From: Leptodontidium sp. MPI-SDFR-AT-0119
Lineage: Eukaryota > Ascomycota > Leotiomycetes > Helotiales > Leptodontidiaceae
Direction of reading: 5' to 3'
Assembly: GCA_020726505.1 (NCBI GenBank)
Contig: JAHLEZ010000034.1
Coordinates: 310,001-374,000 of the forward strand
DNA: 64,000 nt
Shown: one piece after another, positions 24,761 to 34,470 of the stretch
Layout of the letters: each line of letters begins with the position of its first letter
Numbering within the stretch: position 1 is the first letter of the stretch
The notes under the pieces: model-generated
Database searches by the model: none
Seen by the model: the letters and a program-made list of their open reading frames with translations, nothing else
What the model was told of the DNA's origin: nothing
Program-made: the position numbers and the translations under genes

Positions 24761-26106
24761 CTACAATGGGTTACCCTTTTTGGCGGTAGCAGCAGCGTAC
24801 AATGCTTTGACAGGGCTTGTAATGTCCTGGAACGGGAACACGGAGCGATTCCCGCCTGGCTGGATGTCAAATAGTCCCAGGTCAAACAAGTACTCATTAT
24901 TTGAATACAGGGAGTTGGATATCTGTGCAGAAGCAGTGGGAATCCCGTCATATTTTGAGGGCACCAGACCCAAGTACTCGGCGGACTTCCAGCAGTCGGA
25001 GGAATAGTAGACAGCAGTGCCGTTGAAATCATTGGAGCAAAGAAAGATTTCACCGTTGAACATCGGTGGTGGATAAGACCTGTTCAGAGGCTCTTTAGCA
25101 GAGATCTAATGGTAGGAAGGGCGAAGGTGTCAACATACCTGTCACATGCCAATTTACTGTTGATTGGCAAATTTTTGGGCGCGACAAGCTTAGGGGCAGC
25201 TATCTTTGCTGTTGTATCGAATGTCCATAGTTTACTAGTGATCACATCCGGGAGGACAAGCGTGTTATCGATAGAGAAGATTCCGTTCCACCCAAGCGCC
25301 AAATTTCCTGGTGGAACAAATCCGACGTCGGAGGAGGGTGTTGGATTTTTGTTATAATACCACAGGGAGGGCTTGCCATCTGGGGTGATTTTGGCAATGG
25401 AGTGTCCGAAAGCGGTCATAATGTATGTGTTTCCCGCTAAATCTTGGGCCATGTCTTGGAATCCATTGAATTCGTAGCCCGTAAGGGCATGGATCTATGA
25501 AGTATCAGCATTTTTGTGTCGAAACATGCACCGCTAAGAATCTAACACAGCCCATGGCATATTCTGAAGACTGGGGTGAGCTTCAACTACCTACCTCAGC
25601 TGTTATAGGGCTTAAATCAGCGACCCAGGCAACCTTATCTTGATAAGTGTCCCACTTAATGAGATGATTCGGGCCTGTCCGATCAACTCCTTTGGACGAG
25701 AACGCCCCGCCATTGTTGGCACTGAAGTACATTGCACCCTGTGCCCGGTTGAATTCGATTCCGGAGACATGATACACTGGATTTCCAGAAATGCCAGGAA
25801 ACTTGAGAAGAGTTTCCTCGCCAGTTGCGAGATCCTTTTTCAACACTGTTGCGTTGAAATTTCCCCTAGTACAGATTAGCCCACTCACTTCTTTGTCAAC
25901 TAACTGAAGAGAGTACGGGGGTGGACACACCCAAAGTACGCTTTGCAATGGATTGAGTCATAGTCGAAACCCTCAGAGTAAAGTCTGAAATAGGTAACAT
26001 TGAAATCTCCTGAAATCGGGGGACAGTGTGAGCCATGTTGTTGCGGCGCAGGAGAAGCAGCCACGAATCCAGTGGAAACAATACTGAAGAGAATTTTGAG
26101 GAGCAT
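24761..26106 (-). CDS. TRI14/Mala s 1-like secreted beta-propeller protein, copy 2 (intact)
   Basis: Four exons on the minus strand, 26106-25931, 25865-25595, 25494-25139 and 25079-24761, sum to 1122 nt and 373 residues in one frame. A signal peptide (LLKILFSIVSTGFVAAS) precedes CPPISGDFNVTYFRLYSEGF. Later motifs shared with copy 1 are GISGNPVYHVSGIEF, NGFQDMAQDLAGNTY, YPPPMFNGEIFLCSND and SNSLYSNNEYLFDLGLFD. Only one intron position is shared with copy 1, so the paralogues are old or have lost different introns. The gene is divergent from the MFS transporter across 737 bp carrying two TCGGNCCGA sites. A plus-strand ORF (24567-25007) overlapping its 3' end is a shadow. Confidence 0.88.
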
Positions 26107-26390
26107 AGTGTAGCTTTTTGAAAACAGAGCGACAATATTGAAATTCCGTGGCCGAAGAGAGAATCTGATTGAAATTTAACACGAGGTGAGGCCTGTCTAA
26201 TATACTCGTTAGGAGAAGAGCTGCGACCAGTTGAGTTGACATAACCTTTTCACAAGGGCGACAATTCTAGCCTTCCCCATTCCCCTTCCTCAAAATTACT
26301 CACGTAATCAAGAACTTACAAACGCTAGTCCATCCCGGCCAAGATGATTCCTCCGGGGATGTTTCTTTTCCCCAGGCAGAGGATTTTGAA

Positions 26391-26401
26391 TTCGGGCCGA
26401 A
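26391..26401. promoter_or_regulatory. TTCGGGCCGAA palindrome between TRI14-like 2 and MFS
   Basis: Identical to 11510-11520. It lies 285 bp upstream of the TRI14-like 2 start and 443 bp upstream of the MFS start. Confidence 0.5.
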
Positions 26402-26420
26402 CGGAGCGCATATTTCATCG

Positions 26421-26429
26421 TCGGCCCGA
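26421..26429. promoter_or_regulatory. TCGGCCCGA, second site between TRI14-like 2 and MFS
   Basis: Core palindrome only, 20 bp from the full site at 26391-26401. Two close sites match cooperative binding by a dimeric zinc-cluster factor, which is inference. Confidence 0.4.
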
Positions 26430-26843
26430 TGCTTATTATCCACCTTCTAGGTTGCTTTGTCAAAAGCCACAAGGTTATCATTTCTTGATGCAAGATTGGA
26501 TTGTCACACGTGGTGAGAATGATTGCGGAGATCAAGAGTCGCGGGTTCAGCCGTATGAAGGTTAGCATGAGAGATTATCGAACTCTATTACACAGTCGAA
26601 CCCTGACCCATTCCCCCACACTCTAAGTTGTTTCCCCAGGAAAATAGTTTATCTCATAAAGTTTTATCCGTTTCGACCTCGGTTGGAGGATAAGTGCGGG
26701 TTGTTCTCATCCCCAGATTCTTCGACTCAGCTTCTCTTGTGTTGATAAAGCAGACCTCTTCGTTGTCTCACGCCACTCAAATCAAATTTCGAATTCAACC
26801 CAATTTTGAATATCTGTACGAAAAGTACAACCAACAGTTAACG

Positions 26844-28868
26844 ATGAAGGAAGAGGTATGTCAAGCTCTAACTGGTTTGGGGAATTGGAAGAAAGTTTGC
26901 GCTCATTTTTTTTTATAGGAGTTGCACGAGCTGGAGCATGAGCTTCATACCGAGATCTACCCCGGAACAGAAGTCATGACAGATATTGGCTCTCACCACT
27001 TCATTAAAGGGAATTCAGCATCACATGGAGTTTTGGTTCCACAGCCCAGCGACGCGGCCAATGATCCACTTGTTAGAAGATCTCCCGTTTCCATTATCTC
27101 CAGAGCCAGAGCTTCACCTAATATACGGTAGAACTGGAGCTTGACTTGGAAAGCTACCACTCTAGCGTGTGCTTCAGTAGTCACTTTTGCCCAAGCTTTC
27201 GGCCCACTATCCCTTGCTCCCATGTTCGGTGATTATATGCAGGAGTGGAACAAAGATCTCGCGGACGTGATCCAACTCACCAACGTCGCTATCCTAGTTT
27301 TGGGCTTCAGCAACTTCCTCTGGTGAGTGGTAGATCAGTGGCGAGCAGAGTTAGCTCTTAAAAGAGCAGGAGAAGACCGATTAGAACTTCAAGAAAGAGG
27401 AAAGATAAACTAACAAGCAAAGGGTTCCCACGATGACATCCTTTGGGAGAAGACCTACTCTTATCTTCTCTTGCTTGATCTGTTTTGCCAGCAGCATCTG
27501 GAGAGCTAGAGCTAAGTCATATGGAAGCTTCTTGGGCGCATGCGTGTAAGTATCTGTTTTTTATGTGGTCGTCTAATCGCTCATTCGTCTAGACTTAACG
27601 GACTTGGTGCTGGTCCCGCTGAGACAGCTCAGCCCACAATTATCGCAGATATCTTCTTTCTTGACGATAGAGGTGCGCTGAACACCCTGTATTTTGCAAC
27701 CTACTTTGGCGGACTCACGGTATGAGAAACTTCAATAATCCACAGTCTCAGACATAAAAATGCTAATTAACGGGTAGATCGGTCCCATAATCGCCGGCCC
27801 GATGGCTCATGCAGTTGGCTGGAGGAACTTTTGGTGGTTCAACACCGCACTTTTAGGAGCTGCGCTACTATGCAGCTTGTTCTTCTTTCCAGAGACCAAG
27901 TGTGGACGGGAAATTGAGGAGCGACGAAAATCGACTCCTAAAAGCAATGGTACGGAGCATGTGAAAGAAGGTGAACCTCAAACACGAATCACAGACGATA
28001 TTCAGACTTCTCCCTCAGGACCAGGGGTACTCGAGCCAGTTCAAACGGCTCAAGATCCATTTTTGGGCCGCGGCAGCCCAAGCAAGATACAGTGGAAGCT
28101 CTTCCAGCCTTACCAGGGCAACGTTTTCAGAGAGTTGGTCTTGCCCTGGTATCTTTTCACCTTTCCGATTGTCGAGTTTTCTGCTTTCGTGGTATCTTGG
28201 TCAGCCTCTGTGTACCTCATGACGAACTTGACACAAGCGGAGGTCTTCGCGGCTCCTCCCTACAACTTCACCAGCACCAAAATCGGCTACATGAATTTTG
28301 CAACATTGGTCGGCTCTTTCATAGGTCTTCTTACGGCCGGGCCCTTGAGCGACAAGATTGCAGCTCACCTCACAAGGCGCAATAAGGGTATCCGTGAGCC
28401 AGAGATGCGCTTGTGGGCGATGGTTCCTTACATTCTGCTTATGATTCTTGGAAACGTTATCGTTGCTGTAGGTTATGAAAGACAATGGCACTGGGCGGTA
28501 TGTATATCTGAGAGAGATGTTCCTTAATTTATTTATCTAACATCGATTTATAGATCGTAGTGATTATTGGGTATACCACGATTGGTATTCAAGTCGCCGC
28601 GTTGCCAGCCATTGCCTCCACATATGCCATAGACTCCTACAAACCTGTCTCGGGTAGCATCTTCGTAGCAATCACAGTTAACAAGAATGTTTGGGGATAT
28701 GGGTTTGGGAAGTTCATTACTCCATGGATTCGGAAGTCGGGATACCTCACGCCTATTCTTACCAATATGACTCTTACGACATTCTTTTGCTCAACAGGTA
28801 TCCTGTTCTACTACAAAGGAAAGATTTTCAGGAAGTGGACAAAAGACTCTAAGGTACATAACCTATGA
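26844..28868 (+). CDS. Major facilitator superfamily transporter
   Basis: Plasma-membrane exporter or importer of small molecules. Seven exons: 26844-26855, 26919-27071, 27132-27322, 27423-27545, 27593-27719, 27778-28497 and 28554-28868, giving 546 residues with frame preserved. The polar N-terminus leads into DPLNWSLTWKATTLAC and TFAQAFGPLSLAPMFG (first helix). FGRRPTLIFS matches the loop 2-3 motif of MFS proteins, followed by NGLGAGPAETAQPTIIADIF and PMAHAVGWRNFWWFN. A long hydrophilic central loop (ETKCGREIEERR to LGRGSPSKIQWK) precedes the second helix bundle. The DPLNW opening is common in fungal DHA1-type carriers. Start: a 4-codon first exon, chosen for in-frame splicing; a Met inside exon 2 is the alternative. 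The substrate is unknown; co-regulation suggests a phenolic product or substrate. Confidence 0.88.
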
Positions 28869-29970
28869 GCTACTTCTCGGTCCAAAATAAGGGCGGCGTT
28901 CAGCAAATGGTCACTAGTACAAGGATAGAGAAGGCAGCGAGTATGATGATGAAACATTTGCATGATCAGAACTGCTTTGAAAGCAAACTTAAGTACGGGT
29001 GTAGCTATAATAATTGTTGCGATTGAACTGAACTTCACTCAGCTCTGGAAAGCAGCTCTATATAGATACAGTACTCCACAAGACCGATAACTCGTTGGCA
29101 CGTGATACATAATGTTTATAAGACCTCATCTTGAACCATATTAAGAAGCAAGTTGCTGAAAGGAATCAGATTAGCTGTCATAGTACGAAGGTTGTGGACA
29201 AAAGTCTTGGTAGAATAGTGGGTCCAGCCCCAGTGTTACGAATGTGAGGAGCCTGAGGCTCGGGACCACCATGATACTAGAAGCCTAGTAGCTAGATAAG
29301 ATCACTTCACAGAGAACTCTTATGACTAGTAATGTTTTATTAAAAAAGTGGTCGGTTAGCGATCGCGTAATAGAGTCCTTGTTGATGGTGCTCTGAACAT
29401 AGAGTTGGACTTAATGGTTCAAGACTCCATGGTTTTGGACTCCAATACTACGAAGGTTCTATGTAAGTAATTTAGTATTTCCTTAAATAAAAGCTTCGTG
29501 CTCAACTTTATATTCAATTCAAATTATAGCTTTACTTATTAGTTTGATTATTACTATAATCACTTTGTGATAACTGCCTTATTTCGTATTACTAACGCTC
29601 CTAAGCAAGGAATGAGTCATGTGATAATTAACCACGTGCAAGGTAATACACTGAACATGCGCGCAAAGCTAAAAACGCTAAAGGTATTTAAGCTATTTAT
29701 TAGTATACCCGCTACACTTTGTTATATAATAATAAGAGAAGATTTTATAGGAAGTCATCACGTGAGGGTAACGTTTTCTAGGCGCGTCGGCCTATCAAAG
29801 CGGCCCGCCCCTAGAGCTCCCGCCGCCAGCGCGAAAAGTAAACTCTTGTACTTTGTTCTAACCGCCCGGCAAAATAGAATCAGGGACAACGACAAACTTT
29901 GTCAGTTACACGACTTTCTAAACACGATTTAACTCTAGGATTATAATAAAGCTTTAAACTTCTTTATTTA
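28869..29970. other. Intergenic, AT-rich toward the right
   Basis: No coding signal supported. An open frame at 29567-29932 has no recognisable domain. The block ends at the left inverted repeat of the piggyBac-like element. Confidence 0.45.
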
Positions 29971-32027
29971 TCCGCTGCGATGCTGCCAGGGTTGACTTGC
30001 CCAGATCTGCAGCATCCTCGGCTAATTCTGACCAATCACAGCGCCGCATTTCAGGTGGGATGTATCCAAATTCTAGTTATTCGCGATGAAATTGATCAAA
30101 ACAAGGCCTATCTCTACACAAATGAATATCGCACTGTTTACAGCCAAATATAGACTGTTTCTTTACAAAACTCCGGCCCTTATTTACTGCAATTTCACCT
30201 AATGCAACCCTTTTTGTCGGCCTGTCGCTGTATCTCCCCCCTTTGCATGCAACACACCACCCCTTCTTTGCCATCTTCACTCTTTGGTGGAGGTGTGGAG
30301 GCCTCAGGTCAGCTGTTTGGCTGACTATCGATACTCTCTTTTTAGGGGAGCGATATGGAGCCTCCTGAGATTTAGCAAGCAGGCCTTTAACTAGAACCCT
30401 CTTGAACTCTTGTTGACTTCTAAAGCTCAATTTGCGTGGTTCCTCCATCTCAGCTCGCTCAGCAAGTAAATAACAGTTCACTAGGATCAGTCTGAAAAGC
30501 CAGTGCTCAATGGCTTGGTGGCCACCACGCCTCACCTCCCTCAAACCGTCACATTCGGCAATCAGGTGATCCCCCTCATCGACAGCTCCCATCTTGTAGT
30601 TGTATCTATCAGCTACCACTGGAATCTCTAGTGTTTTGATAGCTTCTCCTTCGTCGAAAGGGACTCTAGATGTCTTGGCCTTAGAGCTCGTCTCCTTTGG
30701 GCGCTTCCGTGAACGTTCAATTGTATCCTCCGCAGACAAGACCGATGTCATAAACAATACAAAAGCCTGATCCTTCCACCCAATTTGGAGCAATTTGCCG
30801 TCAGTTGTAGGGAAGGCATACAGCTTGCCCCACGGAATAACATCGTTCTTGTCTAACTTCTTCAAATCAAGTAGTTCTTTAATAACACCTGCGTTAGTTC
30901 GACATGTTCCGGTGATCCCAAATCCAAGAGTTCTTGCGTAAGCGACGAATTTAGCTGAGACGAATAGGTTGTCGAGGAAGCAATGGTAGCCATAACCTGT
31001 CAGAGGTGGTGGGAGCCTTTGGAGTAACTTGAGGGCCACAGCCTGTGTCTTGTTGCCACCGTTTCCGGATTTTTTAGTACCTCCAAGTGCTACCGGAGTA
31101 GGTGTATCGACAGGTCCCTTTCCAGCCCCAGGGATATGCCAGTTCCAACAAAGGATGAATCCAAGACAGGCAATAGCCCATACTTTGAAGCCAGTGGGTG
31201 TCGGCTTATTTGGCACAGTGGTGGCCTCTTTTGCATGGCCTTGGTACCGAATCATACACTCATCCACGGCTACATCTCGTCCCGGAATATAGACAGAGAG
31301 ATTCACATTCTGAATGTGTGTAGATAGCTTATCTACCTAATAAATTGTTAGTAAAACTCGTGCCTAGTATCAAAGGATGTGTAATTAACTCGTTGATATG
31401 GTCCTGAAGCCTCATTCCCCGCTAATCTCACCCGCATATGGAGCTCCTGGAACCTGTCCCTTGCCATATAAGGTAATATATCGTGATGGGCGACGAATTC
31501 TTTATTAGACCAATAATCTTGAATCTCGCATTGGACGTTGTAGGTCATATAGATTCGTATAGCAAAGTAGACGTAGAGCTCGCCAGCGCAGGTGGGATAC
31601 CAAAGGAGGGGTCGTGCATATGGATTTGAATGATCCTCAGCATCCCGGATATGATTATTTGTCTTCTCAGCTATCCAATCCATCATTTCCGGCGTAAAAT
31701 ACATAGTAAAAAGTGATAGCGGATCATCTGCGTCAACCCCTTCCGGGATCCGGATCTCAGGGGGATAATCAGGTAATCGCATGGGATAAAACTTATCCCC
31801 GTGTTTCTGAAGGGGTGCAGCATCCGGCCGACGGGTCCCTGGATCGGTAGGATCAGCTACTGTATCCTCTAGCATTGTAGTGATGATTAAAATGATGATT
31901 TTAGGTGGGAATTAAGGGTTTGTTTACATGTCAACAATGGGCCGGGCTTTTGGTGTTCCTTCGGAACAATGGTTATTCCGTGCCGAACCAGGTTCTGGGC
32001 AAGTCAACCCTGGCAGCAGCGCAGCGG
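29971..32027 (-). mobile_element. piggyBac-like DNA transposon, apparently intact
   Basis: A left terminal repeat at 29971-30004 (TCCGCTGCGATGCTGCCAGG and on) is matched by the inverted copy at 31994-32027 over about 33 bp with one mismatch. The single gene inside is open and of normal base composition. I do not see an obvious TTAA duplication or the CCC end usual for piggyBac, so the true termini may lie slightly outside. Confidence 0.8.
30077..31875 (-). CDS. piggyBac-type transposase (DDE_Tnp_1_7)
   Basis: Cut-and-paste transposase acting in the nucleus. Two exons, 31875-31390 and 31336-30077, are separated by a 53-nt intron (GTTAAT, TACTAAC branch, TTATTAG), giving 581 residues without a stop. 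Joining gives YQRVDKLSTHIQNVNLSVY. The three DDD aspartates are probably in VAVDECM, CFLDNLFVS and GAVDEGDH. Other family marks are NKPTPTGFKVWAIA and GHQAIEHWLFRLILVN. The C-terminus is a Cys/His-rich zinc-binding tail (CVACKGG, CKQCDIHLC, CFDQFH) as in many piggyBac enzymes. Codon use is normal and no RIP-type stop is present, so insertion was probably recent. Confidence 0.92.
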
Positions 32028-32927
32028 ATACTAGTCTTATTTAATTATTTAAAAGCCTGTTTTTAATTATCGTTACCAAGAGACGCAGCCTTTAATTTAT
32101 TCGTATTCCTAAATCGATATAAGCACTGTAATACCACAGTGGAGCCTGGATCTATTCTTGACTTGGCCTGTCACAGCAACTCTTATTAATAGGATCTTCT
32201 GATAATAACTATAACAACGTTCAGATTAGATTCCCGGTATTGCTTGAGATTGTAAATCCTATCTACTTTGACTGGCTCAGTGCATAGCTTCGTAGGTGCG
32301 ATGAGTCCCATCAATGCAATGGCATTGACGCGGGATCTGAGAGGGAATTCATTTTAGCGAGGTCCACCAAGAGCGAAGGACAGCGCATTTCCATTTCGAT
32401 AAAACAAGCCATTGAGACATACAGGAGCCGTGAGCTAAAGTAAGGGCAGGACGTTCGTAATTCAATCCATTCCATCCACCATTGTACCGACCAAAAAACC
32501 TCAATCAGAGCCACGATTCCAAAGAAGCCCCTAACCTTCGCCTACTAAAGAGATAATAACGAAATAAATAAAGCGCCCAATAAATGGAAAAGCAGTGCGG
32601 TAGATAAAAGGCGATGCGTTGAGGCAGACCGGCGAATGACGATGCGGTTGTCAGGATCGAGTTTATTAAAGAAGCGAATGGAATTTTGAATCAGGGGTAT
32701 TGACATTCGAGTTTAAGTGAAACAGACTCGTGTTGGAGTCGATTCTTTGCCGTCGCCAGAATCATGAAATTTTGTCTGCGCCCGAGAACAAAAGTTCCTT
32801 AATCTGACTGCGCGGCCCCATAAAGTTGTGGAAATGGACTTTGCTGCGATCTCTAACCGAGAGGTGCATCAAATCTTCCGGAATGTAGTCTGTGTACTGA
32901 TTCAGCAGTAACCGACCGGACAGGAAG
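32028..32927. other. Intergenic, no supported gene
   Basis: Short ORFs on the minus strand are not backed by splice signals or motifs. Confidence 0.45.
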
Positions 32928-33385
32928 TCATCTGTGCCTTTGCAAACGCCTAGAAACAATTTCCAAAATATCCCCATAAACCTCATGCAGCTGGATATTG
33001 TGGGGAATTGGTTCGGAAGTAGGTGTTTGTGTCATAGTAGTGCTTTCGACTTCTTCGAGCGAGGTAGGGGATTCGGGAGGCAGGAAAGCAAGTTCCGCAT
33101 CTGGTTCTGTGGCATTGGAATTTCAGTATGTTTTTGAAGCAATGTTAAAAATGAAAAAAGAAGGGGAATAAAGTTGTACCTGGTATTCTAGTGTGCATCC
33201 TTCTGGTGATCCAATATGTTGCGAATGCAATAGCTACACCAGCAAGGCCGAAGGCTATTGATATGAGCTCTGCGGATACAGCTAACCGGCCGGCAGATAT
33301 TTTGTTAGTATTGACTTTACCATAGAAGTTTATAGCGGACATATCAAAGAGTAGGACTGGGTAATCACTGGTAAAACTTACCCAT
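32928..33385 (-). CDS. Small single-pass membrane protein, 94 residues, three exons
   Basis: Exons 33385-33382 (ATGG only), 33281-33180 and 33106-32928 total 285 nt in one frame, ending TGA. Introns have GTAAGT/TACTAAC/TTAG and GTACAA/CACAG signals. The product begins MAVSAELISIAF and has one hydrophobic helix of about 20 residues (SIAFGLAGVAIAFATYWI, roughly 9-26). It is followed by a basic stop-transfer (TRRMHTR) and a cytosolic tail with SPTSLEEVESTTMTQTPTSE and a C-terminal EIVSRRLQRHR. I know no named family. The CT-rich leader before the ATG supports the start. The microexon makes this gene easy to miss. Confidence 0.55.
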
Positions 33386-34470
33386 TTCGTTCTGCGAGAT
33401 CGTTAGGAAAGAAGAGGAGAGAAAGTTGAAGCACCCACGAGAGACTTACAGACAGCGACCTGGCGACCTGCGAGAGCAACTCGCTGTGGCGGAATCCATG
33501 CATGTCTGGCTATGCTATCGACCAGGCCACGAATAAGGCCCTGCAAAATGTAATGGACCCCGCAAGCGGCCGCTAGCGCGTAGTGCTTACAAAATGCGCA
33601 GTTGTTATCTTGACTGCCCAGATATAAGCATATCTCATCACGCTAGGGACGATTTGCGGCCAGTAGCCAATAGGCGCAGGCAATATCGTCGGTTAAAATC
33701 GCCTACGCCGGCCGTCTCCCCCTCGCCGTGCGTGCGAGATACTGGGTCTGAATGAATATGAATGAATCGCTCCCTGCTAGATTTCTGCTATTGAATCAAG
33801 ATATTCTTGCGCAGTGAGAATGCACTCTGTGACGGTTTTGCAAATGAATTGCCAGGTCACGTGGCCACTAGCACCTTTCTATAGGTTCTCGAGGCTCCTT
33901 CAGAGCCTCTTCAGCTTAGATCCTTGGTTTGAAATTGAATCGGCTTGGCCTTAGAGCCTCAAGACTTATGCGAATGTTCTGCCGTTACACACTCAATTGA
34001 ATTTTCCCCTCCGTCTAGATGTATTTTTCACCTCCTAGATGCTTAGGGGGAACAAATTGTATGTAATGAGATGCCTATTCTACATGAATTGACGTCCGAT
34101 GGTGTAGATATCCAGATGCCAGGATGAATCACGTGTTACCCGCATTCTTTCCTGCCATTGGACGGCACGAACAATGTCGGCCCGAGACGACGTGGCGATT
34201 GGACAGGTTATTTTCGTCTGGTGATTGGTGGCGAGCCGCGCCTGCAGCTGCGCGCCTCCACAATAGCGCTGCACCTACTTCTCTGGTCAGCTGCGGCTGA
34301 AATGTGGAAACTGGTCAATAACCACGATCTGCTCAGCTACCTTGGACTTTGAACGTAGGACGCTCTTCTAAACGCAGGTCTTACCAATAGACCGAATCAC
34401 TCAGTTTGTCGTCAGATCGGTCAACTAAGTCACCTTGCCCTTCCCTGCTACGATCACTTTGGTTCGAAAT
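33386..34470. other. Intergenic upstream of HET gene 2
   Basis: No recognisable coding. It contains one TCGGCCCGA core at 34177-34185, 286 bp before the HET start. Confidence 0.45.
34177..34185. promoter_or_regulatory. Isolated TCGGCCCGA core upstream of HET gene 2
   Basis: Same 9-bp core as the laccase-group sites but without the outer T/A pair and alone. It may be chance; about one copy of the core is expected per 64 kb. Confidence 0.2.

Noticed and set aside
24567..25007. Plus-strand ORF of 146 codons whose N-terminus looks like a signal peptide
   Set aside because: It begins at a GTG, not an ATG, and runs antisense to the well-supported TRI14-like 2 last exon, so it is a shadow.
27795..27803. 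CCGGCCCGA in the MFS gene as another regulatory palindrome
   Set aside because: Not a match to TCGGNCCGA and located inside a coding exon.
31337..31389. Stop codons between the two piggyBac ORFs, first taken as a nonsense mutation
   Set aside because: A 53-nt intron with a perfect TACTAAC branch removes them and restores the conserved YQRVDKLS.. segment.
34330..34400. Possible tRNA-like fold upstream of HET gene 2
   Set aside because: No proper B box (GGTTCGANTCC) or acceptor stem pairing could be found. No tRNA or rRNA gene is supported anywhere in the window.
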